Below are positions 13,229 through 25,553 of a DNA stretch of 64,000 nucleotides, in pieces. Positions within the stretch are counted from its first letter, which is position 1. Each line of letters begins with the position of its first letter. The stretch is taken from contig OY997650.1 in assembly GCA_963921795.1 (NCBI GenBank), positions 21,547,522-21,611,521 on the forward strand. The letters are read 5' to 3'. Source of the DNA: Nannobrachium achirus (Eukaryota; Chordata; Actinopteri; Myctophiformes; Myctophidae). Both the position numbers and the translations under genes were made by a program. Under the pieces are notes generated by a model. That model made no database searches. It worked only from the letters and a program-made list of their open reading frames with translations, and was not told the DNA's origin.

Positions 13229-14236
13229 TTCTAAAGGGTAATTTATAATAAATTGCATGGAGGTGTCGTGCGCTGAAAATAGCCAATCTACAAGCTCAGT
13301 CCATGTCACCAGCTGCACGCAACCAAGTATAACTCAGGCTTAGGCATGTCGTAGGTATACACAAAAACTGTTAGCTGTGGGCTAATAAACGGTGAGGCAC
13401 AGTGGGCCACGTTTCTTTAAGAGGAATGAGAACAGCATTGTTGCAGCAACAGTAAGTGGTCCTCCTCACGTTATCAGCCCTCGGAGATGCATTTTAGAAA
13501 ACAATAAAAGTCGTTTCTCTGTAAGGAAATGGCATGCTTTCTCCCCGATCTATACCTGCACGGAAGCTGTGCAGTCAAGTGTGTTTACTGTCTGTGACGG
13601 GTAATTCCTCTGACAGCTTGGAGAAAGAGGCAGAGGAGATGGAAAAAGTACTTTGGACAAGATGATCTCCCGCAATTATTTTGAGTGCACTTTCAAACTG
13701 CGAGAGTGGTTTATACATGAAAAAGAAAACGAACTTCATTTACACAATAATGGGAATTTATTTTCATAATAATAGGAATTTATTTTCTTTATAAGAACTT
13801 AAAACTGGTAATGATGAGTTTCCCTTTGAGAGGGGAAAATACCCCAAATCTCTACATACATTTTTTCAAACACATTAAGAGCTTAATCAGTATTATCCAA
13901 CGAAAAGTAGTGTGGTTTTCCTGGAGGGCAGAGTGGAAAATTGGGTCACTATGCTAGTGTAAAATGTGTTCTCTTAGATCTAGAGCCCACAACAGCTAAC
14001 ACTAGGAGGTATTCTCAAGTGTTGGTTTAATTAGATGTAGATGAGTAAGGCTATGCAATGCAGCAAAAAACTAAACTTTTTAGACATAGGGGGTATGTTT
14101 GAGTACAGTTAAAGATAGACAGAAGACAGAGAAAGAGATAAAAAGAGGGAGGGAGAACTGACGAAGGGGAGACTAGTTCCGAAATGAACCAAATGAAGAG
14201 TTTATTCAGATGTTGAATTAACTTCTGTAAGTGTCG
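13229..14236. other. Gene-free stretch
   Basis: Apart from the half-hairpin at 13279-13298 and an A/T-rich direct repeat near 13748-13785 (two copies of GGAATTTATTTTC), I see nothing to annotate. Confidence 0.5.
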
Positions 14237-14680
14237 GGGCGCCCGTTGGCCTACTGGTCCAGGCGCATACCACTTAGGCATTGCCACATTGTCATGGGAT
14301 GCCTGGTGGTGTCGCCTGTTCGATGCCCGATCCGTACGACCTTTGTCGCGTTTCACTCCCTATCTCTCCCCCCATTTCCTGTCAGTCTACTCTGCCCTAC
14401 AAAGGCAGAGTGCAGTAACTACGTTTTAGGACACACCGACTTATTTGTGTCGCCCAACGGTCAAATTAGCCTTCTTGATATTGGGGGATGAACAATTACC
14501 TCAAGAACAGATGTACAATCAGTGTAATATAACTTTCATATCTTTATCTCATTTGGCTGATAATCTGTAACACTTTTAAACCCATTTTTTGGTGAAATTC
14601 GAAAACGTAGTTACTGCACTCTGCCTTTACTGTCCTATCAATAAAGGCATAAACGCCCAAAAACAAATCTTAAAAAAATG
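14237..14680 (+). mobile_element. tRNA-derived SINE, interrupted by a MITE
   Basis: The 5' part (14237-14400) has a pol III A box, TGGCCTACTGG, and a B box-like TGTTCGATGCCC. These are followed by the pyrimidine-rich CTCTCCCCCCATTTCCTGTC block typical of a widespread fish SINE. The 3' part (14631-14680) carries TCCTATCAATAAAGGC and an A-rich tail. In between lies an unrelated 228-bp inverted-repeat element, and the two SINE pieces read as one once it is removed. Identification rests on promoter boxes and on memory of the fish SINE layout. Confidence 0.65.
14401..14630. mobile_element. MITE with 27-bp TIRs inserted in the SINE
   Basis: AAAGGCAGAGTGCAGTAACT starts a 27-bp terminal repeat (14401-14427), complemented exactly at 14602-14628. 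The flanking SINE octamers TGCCCTAC (14393-14400) and TGTCCTAT (14631-14638) agree at six of eight positions, consistent with an old 8-bp duplication. No coding sequence. Confidence 0.7.
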
Positions 14681-14708
14681 TTTTAAAACTCTAAGTGTCA
14701 GTCTCTTG

Positions 14709-14711
<3 letters not shown>

Positions 14712-14765
<54 letters not shown>
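14712..14765. repeat. (GT)n microsatellite
   Basis: About 27 uninterrupted GT units immediately downstream of the SINE tail, then a GTGC/GTAC transition. The reading frames across it are low-complexity artefacts. Confidence 0.95.
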
Positions 14766-14769
<4 letters not shown>

Positions 14770-15918
14770 CGTGTACGTATGTCTGCCTGCCCCCACCGTC
14801 TCAACTGGAACTGGATCCCATCTCTCCCCTCCACCACCACTCCAGAAATCCTTGGCCCAGAACAACGTGGCTCAACACAGCCCCTTCATGGCTTCTTTTC
14901 CACTTCAGTGGGAAGCAGACATGCAGGGTGCTCTCGTAAACGCTTGGCCGCAGAACTTCACAGGCCGAGGGTCTCATCTCATCCCTCCCCCCTTCTCAAA
15001 TTTTCCAGGCCCTCCCACGGTTGCCTCATACTGGTTTTTAGTCTCTGGCATGATGTGTCACTCCCCCCCCTCACTCCCTCCCTGGTCCATTCCCGGGTGT
15101 ATACACATCATCCAACTCTTATAAAAGTGAGGTAAAGCGCTGGATGCATTGTGGTTGAGGGCCTTTAAAAATAAGTCAAGTTGCTGTGGGCATATCTCCA
15201 GCCATCTTTATGGTCCCACAGCTTAAAAGAAATACGAAAAAAGACCAATAAGACATAACATCGAGCAACTCGCTGCACTGTAAAGCTGAGTTCACACCAA
15301 GTGCTCACATCTGTAGGTGATCTGGATCTGGTCTCAACTGCTCGACAGTGTCCCTGACAATGGGACACTCACTGCTTATTGGTCTTGACAGCATTAAAGA
15401 CTCGGCTCCTTTTCAACAGAAGAGTGTCTGGGACGCGACACGGCCAATCGATCAGGTCCAGCGCTTTCGTGGCGTCCCCAAACACAACCCCACCCCCTCC
15501 CCCCACACCTCTTGGCGTCGTTTCAGTATGTAGTGGCTACGGTGCCCTCGCCCCGGAGCTCACCGTGCTGCTGGGGCACAATGTCTCTTAAAAAAAAGGA
15601 CAAATGAAATAGAAGAAAGAGGAAAAAAGGAGAGTTAATTGCCCTGGCAACAAAATAAACCTCCCAGCATGGCCGTCCCATTTCCCTCGGCAATTAGAGC
15701 CCGGTTACCCCAGATCCACGTGAGTGAACTGTGCACGGCAGGGTCCACATTCATGTTAGCGAGCAGCGGCATGACGGCCACATTCTGTCTGTCATCTGCT
15801 CACCGGGAACAACGCATGTAGGACATGATAGATTAGGCTCGTTGTAGGTAGGTCGGTGAGACTGTGCTGTCGCGTTAGCCAGACTTTTTCCTGGGCTCCC
15901 CTGGAGAGAAGTGCAGGA
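14766..15918. other. Gene-free stretch
   Basis: No exon could be supported. The sequence is moderately GC-rich in places (around 15470-15580) but has no consistent reading frame with splice sites. Confidence 0.45.
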
Positions 15919-16171
15919 ATCCTACAGGGAGCGGGTTTACAGTTTTACAGTTTACACGCTGAGGAAGGCCTGTGTGGCCGAAACGTCCTTGTCCTGGCTG
16001 CTGGGGGGAAACTATTTACGAATAAACAAGACGAAGTCTATCTAAAGTGAGTGCTGGCGTCCTTGCTAAGTTCATTGTTCACCTGAGCCGTGCACCCTAG
16101 ACGAATGTTTATGTGAACTACTTTTGACGAGTGCTCCTCTTTTCTTTTCTTGAAAGTATCCTACAGGGAGC
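15919..16171 (-). mobile_element. Short retroposon with 14-bp TSD
   Basis: ATCCTACAGGGAGC occurs at 15919-15932 and again at 16158-16171, a perfect 14-bp duplication around a 225-bp insert. Long, variable duplications mark target-primed reverse transcription. On the minus strand the insert ends in repeated CTGTAAA words, which could be a 3' tail. It contains a GGAAGGCC...GCCGAAACGTC motif familiar from fish non-LTR retroposons. It is either a SINE or a 5'-truncated LINE; I cannot tell which. Confidence 0.65.
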
Positions 16172-19100
16172 AACTATGCCTAGCCGAGACATTTTTTGCA
16201 TAGCTTGCAGTGAGCTAACTCCCCAAGTGCTTCATTCAAACATATATAACATATACAGACCCGCTACATCTCCAGATTGACTCCCAAGTAACCAGGGACC
16301 ACCTGCGTTGCAGATGCTACATCTTGCCTAAGTTGCCTTGCTACTTTCCTTAGCATTAGATATGATTAAATCAATACAAATCAAGATGGCATAAAATGGC
16401 AAAAACAAAACTGAAATGCACTTAGCCTAAATGAAACAAGATTTTATATATACACAAACACAACTGCTTATTTTGTTCCCAGCGTTGTTGCTAATTTGCA
16501 CGCAAAATCCCCAAGACAGATGAAGACATAAGGCTGAGGATGATTACTCAGAAATATTTGGAAAGAGCAAACAGGTCAACAGGTCTCAAGGCCTAATTAC
16601 TTGCGCCAGCAGAGCGCGCAAGTACTGCAATCAGCTGGGTATGTAAGCCCGTAGCCCAATCAGGGACCAGCATTTCTGGCAACGTCATCATTAACACATG
16701 GGAAGCCAAGGTTTCTAACATTTCTAGCTGTTGCTGCTGCCGCCGTTCACTCACGCTTTATTTTGAAGAGCCTCGGAAGCTTCGTGCGTGTGCATGTGAG
16801 TGTCCACTGACGATTGAGGAAGAAAATCCATTTGTTTACAAACGCTCGCGAAACTAAAATCCAAATTGGGGCCGACCATCGCGGTAAAGTGTCGCCGTGA
16901 AAACAATCAGATCTCTGCTTCCCTGGCGTTCTTTGCACCTCATTCATAGATAAAGCCCTTTTTATGTTTCAGCCTAGAATGGAAATCAATGCAGCCTAGT
17001 CACGCCATTTTCTCTCTCTGCGAGCCACGGTGTGACGTATGGACTAGGGTCATTCACAGGGAACACAACATGCGCGCAGCACGCTGTACAGTTAACCCTT
17101 TGTTGTCTCGTTGAGGAACGAGACAACTCCTTTTGGCAGAGCGACCCCTAGTGGCCTTATCTCGTTACTGAACGAGTTTGGCCCCTTGGGTGTTAACAGC
17201 CAATGAGGGTGATGCCAGTGGTGATTTCAGAGCGCACCTCATGGCACGCTCTGCTGGCGCAGAAGTAGGCCAAACATGGCCTACTTGTGCACAAGGCGCA
17301 AGTTGGGACCTCGACAGAGTGCAGTACATAGAACTGTTTATTAGGGTTATCCCCAAATACTTCCCAAGCTTCGTTAGATGTACTCGAGCTGGAAAATAAA
17401 ACTAGAAATATTCCACAGTTCCTTTGTTTTTTCACTTCTTTACTCTTCATTTTGAAACCCTCATCTTGTCTAACTGTGACAGACAAGACCTGCTGTGGCT
17501 CCAATTCAACACAAGTTCAGTATTTCTCCTCCTCCTCGTGTCCATGTGCTTTATAGTCTATGACTGCAACTATAATGTTTAATTTCCGGCAGCTATGTTG
17601 ACAGGTTTGCGCAGCCAAACAAGTCAAGTGAGCAGCGCAGACCAAGCTCCGCGACTCATTCATTCCCCAACTCATTATTAATCCCCATTATTAATCCAAA
17701 CTGGCCCCTCATGTCCTTTGAGGTGGTGCCAACAAGAGCTCAGGCTATGAAGGCATCTGAAGGTGACTTAATATAGACCCTACACACAGTACACAGTGGA
17801 GATTGCAGAATGCACGGAGAATCTCTCCAATGTGTTTGTCTAAATCGTTAATTCAGTATTACAGTCTCCTGAATGTTTGGCTGAGTGTCGAGCTTCAGAT
17901 AATGGACATTTTATTTGAGGTTGGCTCCAATGACTCCAGCCGTTTCTTCTCGCTGTATCACTTTGAATAACTATCAATGTCTTATTACACACGCACGCAC
18001 GCGCGCGTGCGTCTGATTGTAAGAACAAAAAACAGGCTAAACTAAATAGATTTGTGAGGCAGTAAGAGTGAAGGTTTTATGATTAGAAGCAGAATAATTA
18101 GCTGTAATTGCTTCCTGCTCTACACTCCGTCTTCTGCAGGTCATGCACACGGTAAATGAACAGTGTTTTGCTTTCCCCAGGAGTTAGGCTTGGGGGGGGG
18201 GGGCTGGCAGGAGACCTGGGGGGAGCATTTAATTTCTGCTCTCCCAATCTCTCCCAAACACATACCAGCAAGGATCCATGCTCAGTGTGCACGCATTGCA
18301 GACTGTATACACTCACACATACAACGGCGCGCGCGCACACACACAGGCACACAGAGGGAGTTTGTTCCTGAGATTAAACTGAGATGGAATTGAGTGACAA
18401 AACCACCTATTATGGGCTCATTTGTATGTACATCACAGCCTCCCTTTGTATTTAGAATAAGATGTGTTGAGGCGCGCTCCTCTGCTCCTCAATGAGAGAG
18501 TGACAGGCCAGTAGCTAAGGCCCCCCCACCTCCTCTTCCACAGCCCAGTGAATGAGCTCACCAAAGCCGTTCCGCAAAGAGTTCCCTCTCTGCATTAGCA
18601 TGGGCAACAGCTTCCTGAGACCCACTGGGGTGGGCTGAATCACACATGGATGTGGACAAAAATGCATTATAAAAAAGGGAGCCTGGCAAGAGCCAATGAA
18701 ATGGTTCAATTAAAACAGCTGCAATTCAACGCCAGCCATTGCTCAAACAACAGATTCACGGGAAAATCATTGGAGTAAATTAGGAAGTCAATACATACTG
18801 TATGTCGTGCGTTAGCTATTCGTAGCTTCAGCGAATCACAGTGATAAAATAGGTTACTTACATCATACATAAACAGACCATTTTCCAGTAAGTGTCTTTA
18901 GTTTTAGATTTCTTATTGTTAAAATATTCCCCAAAGTCATTAAAATGAATGTTCAAAAAGTATGTGAAATGTGAATAAGTAAGTAAATGGTGACTCAACA
19001 TCAGTCCACGTTTAGTAAATCATGGATGTTTGTGAATCAATCGTTCTCCAGGGACACATTTTGTCTGACAAATCAATCAGCACTTAAAAATGCATTAAAA

Positions 19101-19532
19101 TGCCATGCTAACTTAAAGGGTCAATAGACAACATTCAGTCAGGTTTGTCATTTCTCTGATTCACGTATAAAGGCAGTAAAAATAGAAGGATGTAATACTA
19201 GCTGTCAACTAACAACGGTAAACAAAATAATAATTACTAGACCTTACCCGTTCGAAGATATGTGCTGCAAAATATGTGCAGAGTGTGGGTTATGGGGAAA
19301 GTAACTGTAACTGCATGGTGTGTGCGTGAGAATATGTGGGAGCATCATAATGTAAGGAGCAGCCCATGGGGGAGTGTATATTTATGATGGATACAAATAA
19401 TTTAACAGCAAAATTAGGTGAATAGAAGTATGAGGATGTATTTGCTTGCTCCACATAATTTTTCCATACCCGTTGGAAGATGAGACACACATCACCCGTT
19501 GCATGCGTGACCCATGCAGAGAGAGAGTGAGA

Positions 19533-19609
<77 letters not shown>

Positions 19610-20100
19610 CAACATTCCTAACTGTGAGAGAGGTGTGTGTGGGCCCAGGGCTACAGATCCCATGGCCTGGAGGAACGGACCGTAACCATGACAACAGGCT
19701 GTAGAGCTGTAGAGTGAAGAAACGCTAATAAATAGCTAGAATTTGGGAGAAATGAAATTCGGGCTCCGTCACCGTGTGTATAATGCTAATAGCCAATGCC
19801 ATGTTAAATTTTAGATCAGTCGCTGAAGCGAGTGAATAGATAATGCATTGTGTGACTGACTGACCGATCTCCCTAATTATTATATGGATGGACCAATGAA
19901 GAAAAGCAACATGTTTAAAAGCTGTGTGGATGTATATGTTACAGTATGTTCAAGAAACCAGTAAAAGTTGTCAAGGAGCACTCGTTTTGACGTTCACCAC
20001 ACACTAATCACCACCAGATGGCGACGTCAGCCACTGCTCTGCCATTCACCAGAGTGTATATAAGAGAGTTACGTCACGCTTTGAACTCGCCGCAGACCGG
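16172..20100. other. Gene-free stretch with small hairpins and (GA)n
   Basis: Notable pieces are a perfect 11-bp hairpin, GTTGTCTCGTT-GAGG-AACGAGACAAC, inside a short TTAA-bounded segment at about 17092-17199; an 18-bp alternating purine-pyrimidine palindrome at 17995-18012 with Z-DNA potential; and a (GA)n tract at 19519-19606. I found no coding exon. Confidence 0.5.
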
Positions 20101-20560
20101 AAGTGTTTACTCTTTATTTACTAGCCTAGCCTAGCCTAGCCTAGCCTAGCCTAGCCATTAGCTCCATTGTAGTCACTTGGACAGGGCGTTTAACGTGCGC
20201 TTGCCCAGGCCTTACGGCCTGGGCATAAATATAACGATTGCATTCACCACGGCTTCGTAACTCGCGCGGCGCTCCGCCGGCCGCGCGGCCCTGGCCCGCT
20301 CTTCGCGGCCACTCGCGCCTGCGGCGCTCGGGGGCGAAGAGCAGGACCAAGGTCCGCTGGCCTTCGCGCCGCTTGGGGCTTCGTGGACCCAGGGGGGCCT
20401 CGTAACTCGTTTGGGCTTCGTGGATACAGGGGGGCTTCGGTAGCCGCTCGCAGTGTCGTGGACAATAGAGCGGCGCACCGCCTGGAGTACGTTGTTGTGG
20501 CGACCGCTTGCTCCGCCCCGTGCCGCACCACGAGTGCTCCGCGTCTCGAATGTGCTGTTT
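20101..20560. other. Isolated CpG-rich block with pentanucleotide repeat
   Basis: Seven CTAGC units (20121-20155) precede about 350 bp that is very rich in C, G and CpG, amid A/T-rich surroundings. A perfect 9-bp hairpin, GCCCAGGCC-TTAC-GGCCTGGGC, spans 20203-20224. GGGCTTCGTGGA recurs with variations (near 20376 and 20413). A TATATAAG box lies upstream at about 20058. It may be a promoter-like island or part of an unrecognised transposon; no convincing frame runs through it. Confidence 0.5.
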
Positions 20561-23500
20561 CTCTAATATACTATGACATATATATTCTTTGAATTATTTG
20601 TTTACATCATTTTTTTAACCAATGACCTATACATTTGACAAAATCTATACAGATATTTATTGTGTTGCATTACCTCAAGCAAGTACATTTTCATAATGTA
20701 CTGAAAAAAAAAATCAAAAAACTGATTGACCCTCCTTTAACACAGCATTTAATGTATTCATTACTAATATTTGATGATTAGCAAAGGGAACATGGAGTAT
20801 GAACTACGGTATGACTGTGTCTCTTTCACAGTGATGTTAATAGGTTTTTAATGTAATGAGTCCCGGGACCCAAGACGGGTCTTTCGGATGAGTCCCAGAG
20901 ATATTTTATGGGTCCCACAAAAATTCAACGCGTCATGTCATTTTTGACAAAGTGCAGCATTTAACTTGAATTGGTTATTATATGGTTATGTTCATGTTAC
21001 GTAGAAATGTGTCTGAAAGAAATGAACCACAATTCCAAATCTTACAATTTGAATACTTCCAAATAGTCATGTGATGGTTTGATTTTTTTTATACCTAACC
21101 GGTAATATCGGATGTTGACCACTTGGGGGCGTAGATAGAAGCTTTTACCGAGTCTTCATAATCAACAGCCACCTGTTATTTTATATACATCGATAATATA
21201 TGGATCTTCTAAGTGAGATCATGATGTCTCCTGTTTGTACTGTTACTGCTTCTATGGAATGGGGGAAATGCCGTGCTTGTGTTTGCTCTGCTGTACATTG
21301 AACCAGTGGACTGGGTCAAAAACAGTCGATTAGGATTGCTTGTAGATCGGCTACTTTTGTTTTGAACGGTTGATCATAGAGGGACGTGCCGCCCCTCTAT
21401 GGATGCGGGAGGGCAAGGCACAGGCGGCCGCCACCAAATGGACGGCGCCGCCACGAAAACACTATAATCAATCAAAACAGTTAGGCAGTCTAGGCTACAT
21501 ACATACTGTCTCAGATAGCATACATGCTAGGCTAGCTTGCTTCCTCCGTGTTGTAGTTGAGCCAATAAAGGTTATTTGACCACGTTCACCACAACGTTAA
21601 TCGTCGCTATTGCTGTAAAGACGCAATGAAGACCTGTGTGGCTTCTAACACGTTGTCCAATGTCCACCACATCTATAAACAATAGCGCGTGTATCCAGTT
21701 GTTATTGAATGAAGACGACAGAGGGAGAGGAGGCGGGTCGCTGTGTGAGCAGTGAGCATGTCATGTTTCTGCGCCATACACGTTCTGTGGGGGAACCCTT
21801 TTTGGTGTATCACCTAACACGCTGTGCCACTATGGTCAGAGAGCGGCCCGGTGCTACGCTAAAACTCAGGCACCCATTGAATTCTGTGACCATCCACATA
21901 CACACAATGGCGTTCAAAACACACTGTCGTTAGTTCTATCGTCTGTTTTAAGACTTTCTACGCGGATTTCATTTGTGTTAACATAGCATTAAGTAGCATG
22001 CCTTCACCCATGAACAATGGTGGCGTCTGGACTTTTTAAAATATATTTTTTTCGCGACGTGGTAAATTATTTTAACGTGGACTCCAATGGAGGCGATGCG
22101 TCCATGGGACCCAAGGACACTGACGTGAATGCGTCTTTAGGCAACGTGAATGCGTCAGAGACGCGTGACGCGCACGTATTGACGTCACTGCTTTCAGATC
22201 TTTTTTATTTATTTTTTATATCTGATGACAGACCAGGTGAGTCAGTCAGGGCTCCAGACTCAGCAGACCTGGTCCAGGCCTCAAGGCAGGACTCTGGCCG
22301 ACTGACTACTCTTCTCATTGGATGATCTAAGTCTTCTCCCACTGAGCTCTCAGATTGTGTAGTCTACCAATACTGACCTCATGGCTAGTATATTAACAAA
22401 CCCAGGAAACCACAACCCCATTGGCAGGAAAGCCTTCACGAAGCTTCCTTGAAAGGTCCCACACAACGGGAAGCTACTTGCAATGCAGCCACAAGGTAAG
22501 TGCTTCTGTCTCACCCTCTCATCCTCTCACTTCTGCCAATTCCAGAGGGGGGGAGGAATAACTACACAGTGCCAACCTTTCAAAACCCCAGTCAGTGTTT
22601 CTGGCTAATGGTGTTGAATGACGCTCTCTCCTGTGACTCACGTCAGGCCCAGCCAAGCCAAAAGCGTTGCATTCCAAATAGTGTGACATAACGACGTCCA
22701 TCAAGCACTGCATTAGCACACGCTGAATCAAAGACAAACAGCGGTGGGACGGGACTTCAGATCGGCCTCTGTTCTGGTGCTTGTATGTGCAAGCAATGTC
22801 TCTGATACAGAGAAACGAGACGGGTTCTGGCATTCTGACAGAGAGCGTGGATAATGAGGCTACACAATACACTTGCCCAGTCATCCGCATCCATCAATGA
22901 TACAGCTAAACAGATTAGACAGGCTGCATCCGTCACATGACATCACATGGCTCCGACAGGCTCTCCGCCACGGCACAGAAATCTGCGGTACATCACTCTG
23001 TCTCTATATGACACACTGATACGATGGGTTGTCAGCAAGGGGGGAAGACAACAGCCAGCCCCATGGCCTCCCCTAATAAGAAATCTTGTGAAATACAATG
23101 TTGTCAACCAATCATCAAGGACGATGATACACGAAAGAAGAAGGAGGTGTGTGTGTGTGTGTGTAGACTGTGTACAGTTATGTGTGTGAAGGTGTGTGTG
23201 TGTGTGTGTGTGTGTGAGAGTGTGCGTGCGCGTGCGTGCGTGGGTCAAAAACATAAAGGAAAGTGCATTAGTAGAGTGTGCAGCTGTTAGCACAGCAGGG
23301 TATCTGCGCTCGTGTGTCTGGTCAGAACGGGGATGAGCGCTGTGACCTGTGAAAAGTGATGCCGGGCACCAGAGGCCCCCTGCGGTGAGCCACTCCCCAT
23401 CCCCATTTAAAAAACACCTCACATACGGCACCAAGGGACACACATTCTTGTCCCAATTGTGAACACGTTACGAGCCTTCACACCTGCAGCTATGCACGCA

Positions 23501-24279
23501 TGCTTAGATAAATTAACATGTCGCACCCAAAAGGCCTCAGGCGATGAGGTCAGGGAGACGAGTCAAAAAGGACACGCTGACCAGGTCTGCCTCTGTCTTG
23601 TCAGCACGCTTCATTAAAGCCAGGCTCACAGGGAGACATGGCAGGCACACCCACAGCAGAGGGATCTCATTATGGGTGTTAGCCAAAACACAGCCTGCCT
23701 GTCTACGACTAAATGGACAACTTGGGCTCCAAACCTTAGGCCTTCACTCTCAATTGAATTCACACCAGCAGCATTGATTTCTACAGCTCCGTTTTAACAC
23801 AAAATGGGTGTGTATGAGTGAGTAACACCCTCGAAAATAAGCGAGCTGTGGTCCAGTGAGAGCCCCGCCACTCCGAGCGGCTCAGGTTAGGTAGAAAAAG
23901 CCCTCAGCACTGAGCTCAGCAACATCTGCACATGGCTTTCCGATAACAAAGCGTCAGTAAGTCCCCAGGCTTCACGGTCAGAGTCGGTGACAAGGTAATC
24001 ACAAGCAAAAATTAGTTCACCTATTTGGGATGGATTTTGGATAACAATCTTCAAAAGAAATGGCATCAAAAATGATCATGAGGGCCAACCGAACAAAAAA
24101 CTAAAAAAAAAAATGAAAACCAGCCTCCCCACTCGTGGCTCCCGCTGTCTATAACCCATCTCCCAACACAGTCCACGCCAGCGAGCTTGTTGTGTAAACA
24201 GCATAACAATAGACAGTTACTTCGCTGCTTTTGCTATGCATAAACCACCCATTTCAAATGCTATCAATCCATTCAAAGG
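20561..24279. other. Gene-free stretch
   Basis: It contains a hairpin half-copy (GCTTGTAGATCGGCTA, 21338-21353) and a GGGTCCC-rich hAT MITE remnant near 20850-20930. There is a cluster of ACGTGAATGCGTC direct repeats near 22122-22158, and (GT)n runs at about 23147-23216. I could not support a gene. Confidence 0.45.
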
Positions 24280-24746
24280 GAATTTGTCATGTGTAATAAG
24301 AGCCTTGAATGGTGAGAGTAGCTGGCATACTGTCTACCCGGTAGGTGTTTGTCATTATTCTGTGGGTTGATAATGGCCTTTGCTATTTTATCCCAGCTAC
24401 TGCTATTGAAAACGAAACTTAAGCTTAGTAGGTGTTTTGTCATCATTCTGTGGCCGAAAATGTCACGTTGTTTTAGCGCTGGTTCAAATCTGGGGAGGGG
24501 AGACAAATTATAATAATGACATTATTTAAATGTACTTTTCTCCATGGCAAATAAATATATGATAAGGTTATATGAATATGGGCATTGTATGGCTCAACAG
24601 TTTAAAGTTTGTTACAGTTGCTATGGCAACCATAACAACGTGATTTTTTTTTTGTTTATGTTTCTTTAAGTTAATTCCCCTCCAATCCACAAAATGCAGC
24701 TTCTGGGTGATTCCCCCACGGGATAAATAAAGGAATCTATCTATCT

Positions 24747-24795
<49 letters not shown>

Positions 24796-25553
24796 GTTTA
24801 TACAACACAGCTTTTTTTTTTGTAATCTTTTTCCAACTTGTTAGAGTCTGTTTAGACACTTCTCTTAATACACGAAGGAGTATGGTAGTCTACTGGTTGA
24901 GACGCTTGACCTGCAATCCTTCTACTTTTCCGCAGGGCAGAGGTTCAATTCCCAGAAGGGGTTGTGAATGGAACATAATTATTTGAGCACATAGTTTCCA
25001 CATTCGCTTTTTTTTGCTCAAAGGGGCTTTTCTAAATATATGTTATATAAATATTGGTCCATAATACGGTTTTATATAGGTTTTACACTAAACAACCACT
25101 CGGATATTCATGATTATTCTGTCCAAAGAAATCACAATTTACAATATTATCGCGATAATCCTATCCTAACATCCATTATCCTGGGGAGGAACATTAAACA
25201 TGCTAATTTAATTGTTTTATTGGCTATATAGACTATTCTATATCATCCCTAGCCCATTGGTTCTCAAAGTGAGGTCCGGGGACCCCCAGGGGTCCTTCAG
25301 GGAGTTCCAGGGCATCCCCAGCTAAATGATAGTTAGGAACCAAATGGACCCTTATGGGTCTGTAACTCAGAGAGTGTAACTCAGCTAGCCTACACTCTCC
25401 GAGTTCAATTAATATTGATTTTACAATAATAAATGGGGTCAGAGATTAAATGGGGGGTCCGTACCCTAATGGAAAGGCAAACTGGGGGTCCTTGAAATTA
25501 AAATGGTTGGGAAAATCGGCTGAAAAATCTTCTCTTGTGTGTGTCTCCGGCAT
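24280..25553 (+). repeat. Left arm of a large inverted duplication
   Basis: This 1.27-kb arm is matched in reverse complement by 27370-28629 with only scattered substitutions; the same 63-residue frame can be read from both. The length difference comes mainly from the (ATCA)n tract (24748-24795), which is longer here, and a 4-bp indel near 24550. The arm contains a retroposon-like tail (CCCCCACGGGATAAATAAAG, then TCTA repeats), a tRNA-like sequence, a TAGGGATG-type MITE remnant, and most of a CAGTGGTTCTCAAA-type MITE. No gene is visible. Confidence 0.9.
24886..24952 (+). other. tRNA-like pol III A and B boxes
   Basis: TAGTCTACTGG (24886-24896) fits the A-box consensus and GGTTCAATTCC (24942-24952) fits the B box, with tRNA-like spacing. 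The surrounding arms do not fold into an obvious intact tRNA, so it is probably a SINE head or tRNA pseudogene. The same sequence recurs inverted in the right arm. Confidence 0.5.

Noticed and set aside
17092..17199. A very small piggyBac-like element between TTAACCC and GGGTGTTAA
   Set aside because: The termini match poorly beyond the TTAA and CCC, and a TTAA pair this close can occur by chance; only the internal hairpin is certain.
24886..24952. A functional tRNA gene
   Set aside because: A and B boxes are good but I could not form a proper acceptor stem or anticodon arm; a SINE head or pseudogene is more likely.
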